A stretch of DNA of 64,000 nt from Physella acuta. Its lineage: Eukaryota > Mollusca > Gastropoda > Physidae. A program made the position numbers and the translations under genes. The stretch is from assembly GCF_028476545.1 (NCBI RefSeq), contig NW_026731827.1, positions 1,157,501-1,221,500 on the forward strand, read 5' to 3'. Position 1 is the stretch's first letter, and the number at the start of each line of letters is the position of its first letter. The notes beneath the pieces were generated by a model. The model had not been told where the DNA came from, ran no database searches, and worked only from the letters and a program-made list of their open reading frames with translations. Below, piece by piece: positions 62,141 to 64,000 of this stretch.

Positions 62141-62225
62141 CCGGTTAGGTATGCGAGCCTGTCAAGCCGTGGTCTTAATCAAGTTGTCGTTAACAAAGTC
62201 TGGGCTGCGGTTTTATTGGCTGATT

Positions 62226-62300
62226 GCATCACACGTCTGCTAGTTTTATTGCATCACACGTCTGCTAGTTTTATTGCATCACACGTCTGCTAGTTTTATT
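62226..62300. repeat. 25-bp tandem repeat, 3 copies
   Basis: GCATCACACGTCTGCTAGTT plus TTATT, three identical units. Confidence 0.95.
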
Positions 62301-62398
62301 TTAAAATAGTAAAAAGACGTTAAAAAATAATCTGCACATTACGCTCATGTCGTTTTGGAAAGACTAAGGAGTTGTAATTGTCTGAAGAAATCTAGACT

Positions 62399-62578
62399 AT
62401 GAGTTTTACAAGAAGGAAAGACAAGGCCTACTTTGTCAACTTCGCTGACGATGACGGTCTAGTCCCTCACAGCCCGTACACTTGGGTGACATCAGGGCTC
62501 TGCTATAAAAAGGCATGTGTGGGCCAGGGTACATCTAACGACGCCACTGCCTTCTTCCATCAAACCAATTTACATTAG
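62399..62578 (+). CDS. Possible small open frame, 59 codons
   Basis: ATG...TAG encoding MSFTRRKDKAYFVNFADDDG and onward, with GC-rich third positions unlike nearby DNA. No family recognised, no clear splice sites at its ends. Could be an old exon or a real small ORF inside the malic enzyme intron. Confidence 0.25.
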   Translation: MSFTRRKDKAYFVNFADDDGLVPHSPYTWVTSGLCYKKACVGQGTSNDATAFFHQTNLH

Positions 62579-63117
62579 CTTTAACAAAACAATGGAAACT
62601 AATTGACCGCGCGGATAGCAGTTGTTGTTTTGGTGAACTGATTAAGTTGTATCCAATTAAGGTGCAGTAGTGAAGTGACATTTTATTAAGTCTTGGATAC
62701 TAAAGCGACATTGTATTATTTTATAATCTTGCCTTAAAGTAGTGTTTGTTTTAAAAGGTCACTGACATTAAGGCAACATTTTAAAGTGTCGACTCAGCAA
62801 AACTCAGCTGATTGTTGTGCTCGCTTCATTGATTTTCGTCACCCGTGGCATCACGTCCTCGCCCTACAGTATAGTTATACATCTAGTCTGTCTCTCGCTC
62901 TCCACTAAAGCTTCTCATCCAGTTAGTTTCCCAATCTCTAAAAACGTCTTTACTGACACCTCACTGTAGCATGTAATTAATCACGTTAAAAAAATCCTTT
63001 TCAACGAACATTGTATTTGACTCCAATAATTGTATCTCTTCATAGAAATGACCAGCTGTCAGTAGCGTAACGTTTACAATTTCATCTTTGTAAGCACTTT
63101 ATATTGGTAACCTATGT
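62579..63117. other. Intronic/intergenic, nothing recognised
   Basis: AT-rich, no exon or repeat boundary seen. Confidence 0.4.
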
Positions 63118-63430
63118 GCAGGCCTATTATACAACTCCATCATTCTACCTTAACACTAGCACAATGGTGTAGGCCTATGATACAACCCCACCACTGTACC
63201 CTAGCACCATTACAATGGTGTAGGCCTATGATACAACCCCACCACTACCCTAGCACTAGCACAATGGTGTAGGCCTATGATACAACCCCACCACTACCCT
63301 AGCACCAGCACAATGGTGTAGGCCTATGATACAACCCCACCACTATACCCTAGCACCAGTACAATGGTGTAGGCCTATGATACAACCCCACCAGTACGAT
63401 AATACCCCACCACTCTACCCCAGCTCCAGT
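63118..63430. repeat. ~50-bp tandem repeat, about 6 copies
   Basis: GTAGGCCTATGATACAACCC followed by CACCAC..TACCCTAGCACCAGCACAATG, spaced 48-52 bp, with minor length changes. Confidence 0.92.
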
Positions 63431-64000
63431 ACGAGCTATCGATAAGTCACACAGCAGTTAGCACGTAGGCTACTGACTGTCTCAGTGCGGCGTCTAGCTC
63501 GATGGCTTTTAATACTTCATCACCTTGAGTCGTCGTCTTTGTGGGGTTTTTTTTCTCTTTCTTTGTGCAAAACAGAACTTACTCAAGCATTACGTCTTTT
63601 TATAGACCACTCCCCTTCTTACACACATAGACAAAACACAACCGCCTACACAAGCCCAACACAACTGCAGCCAATAAAAAACTTTAAGTCACGACCTAAA
63701 GAACCGAACTAATTATAATTTTTTATAGGCTGCCTAGGTCCTCTATGAATAAAACATCGATAAAAATGTCTCTAAGTGTACTTGTCCAGTTAAAACGTTC
63801 GCCTCTTTAATCCCAGCTCGTTAATCGCCCGTTAAATGAACCAGATGTCGTATCTCTAATGCTTTTGGCAGGAAGATTGTAACCTGTCACGGTAGCCAGT
63901 GGATGAATTAGCGTGCTAAGTATCAGATTCTACCTGTGTGTGTGTTTAAACACTGGTGACCGATGGGAACACCCTTAAGGGCGTCCTACACGATTTAATC
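63431..64000. other. Right window edge, nothing recognised
   Basis: No malic enzyme exon 3 (a continuation like GLFITIHDRGH) and no other supported gene. Confidence 0.4.

Overview
The window looks like AT-rich, repeat-laden nuclear DNA from a mollusc, most likely a gastropod. The evidence is small phase-conserved exons with GT-AG introns, an IAP-type (BIR/RING) family, a metazoan SMARCAD1, TTAGGG-type hexamers, a tRNA-derived SINE, and many hAT, Helitron-like and hairpin-ended repeats. The species is inferred, not read from the sequence.

Layout. (1) 0.3-7.5 kb, minus strand: an eight-exon IAP-like gene (1131-6929). Its predicted protein of about 780 aa joins a divergent BIR-like zinc motif, a trypsin-like peptidase domain, a canonical BIR and a C-terminal RING. 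The stop codon sits in the first unit of a 56-bp minisatellite. (2) 7.5-21 kb: no confident gene; TA microsatellites, a Helitron-like element with about 140-bp GC-rich internal units, several hAT non-autonomous elements with visible 8-bp target duplications, and two copies of a roughly 0.7-kb dispersed repeat (here called R1). (3) 21.05-22.87 kb, minus strand: a two-exon IAP paralogue with only the divergent BIR-like exon and the RING exon. (4) 23-35.5 kb: repeats. These include a nested stack at 24.0-27.3 kb where a short TIR transposon is interrupted by an LTR-like segment, a hairpin element with perfect 113-bp arms, and a 1.24-kb TIR element filled with TTAGGG/ATAGGG/CTAGGG hexamers. An uninterrupted copy of the host transposon lies at 34.0-34.5 kb. 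A SINE lies at 35.3-35.5 kb. (5) 37.4-46.1 kb, minus strand: a complete 21-coding-exon SMARCAD1 (predicted 1080 aa). (6) 46.6-52 kb: a solo LTR, a degenerate LINE 3' end, AGATCT-rich tracts and a few unproven exons. (7) 52.1-55.9 kb, plus strand: the first two coding exons of a malic enzyme, running on past the window. (8) 55.9-64 kb, downstream of malic enzyme exon 2: large minisatellites (about 25-31, 49 and 29 bp units), two more hAT mini-elements and a possible membrane-anchor exon.

SMARCAD1 (chromatin remodelling at DNA ends and replication forks) and malic enzyme (NAD(P)H-generating malate decarboxylation) are arranged head to head about 6 kb apart and look like ordinary conserved genes. 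The two IAP genes are paralogues by sequence and splice phase. In the larger one every intron is phase 1, so its modules can be gained or lost without shifting frame. All exon boundaries were derived by reading splice signals and frame by hand; no alignment or transcript data were available.
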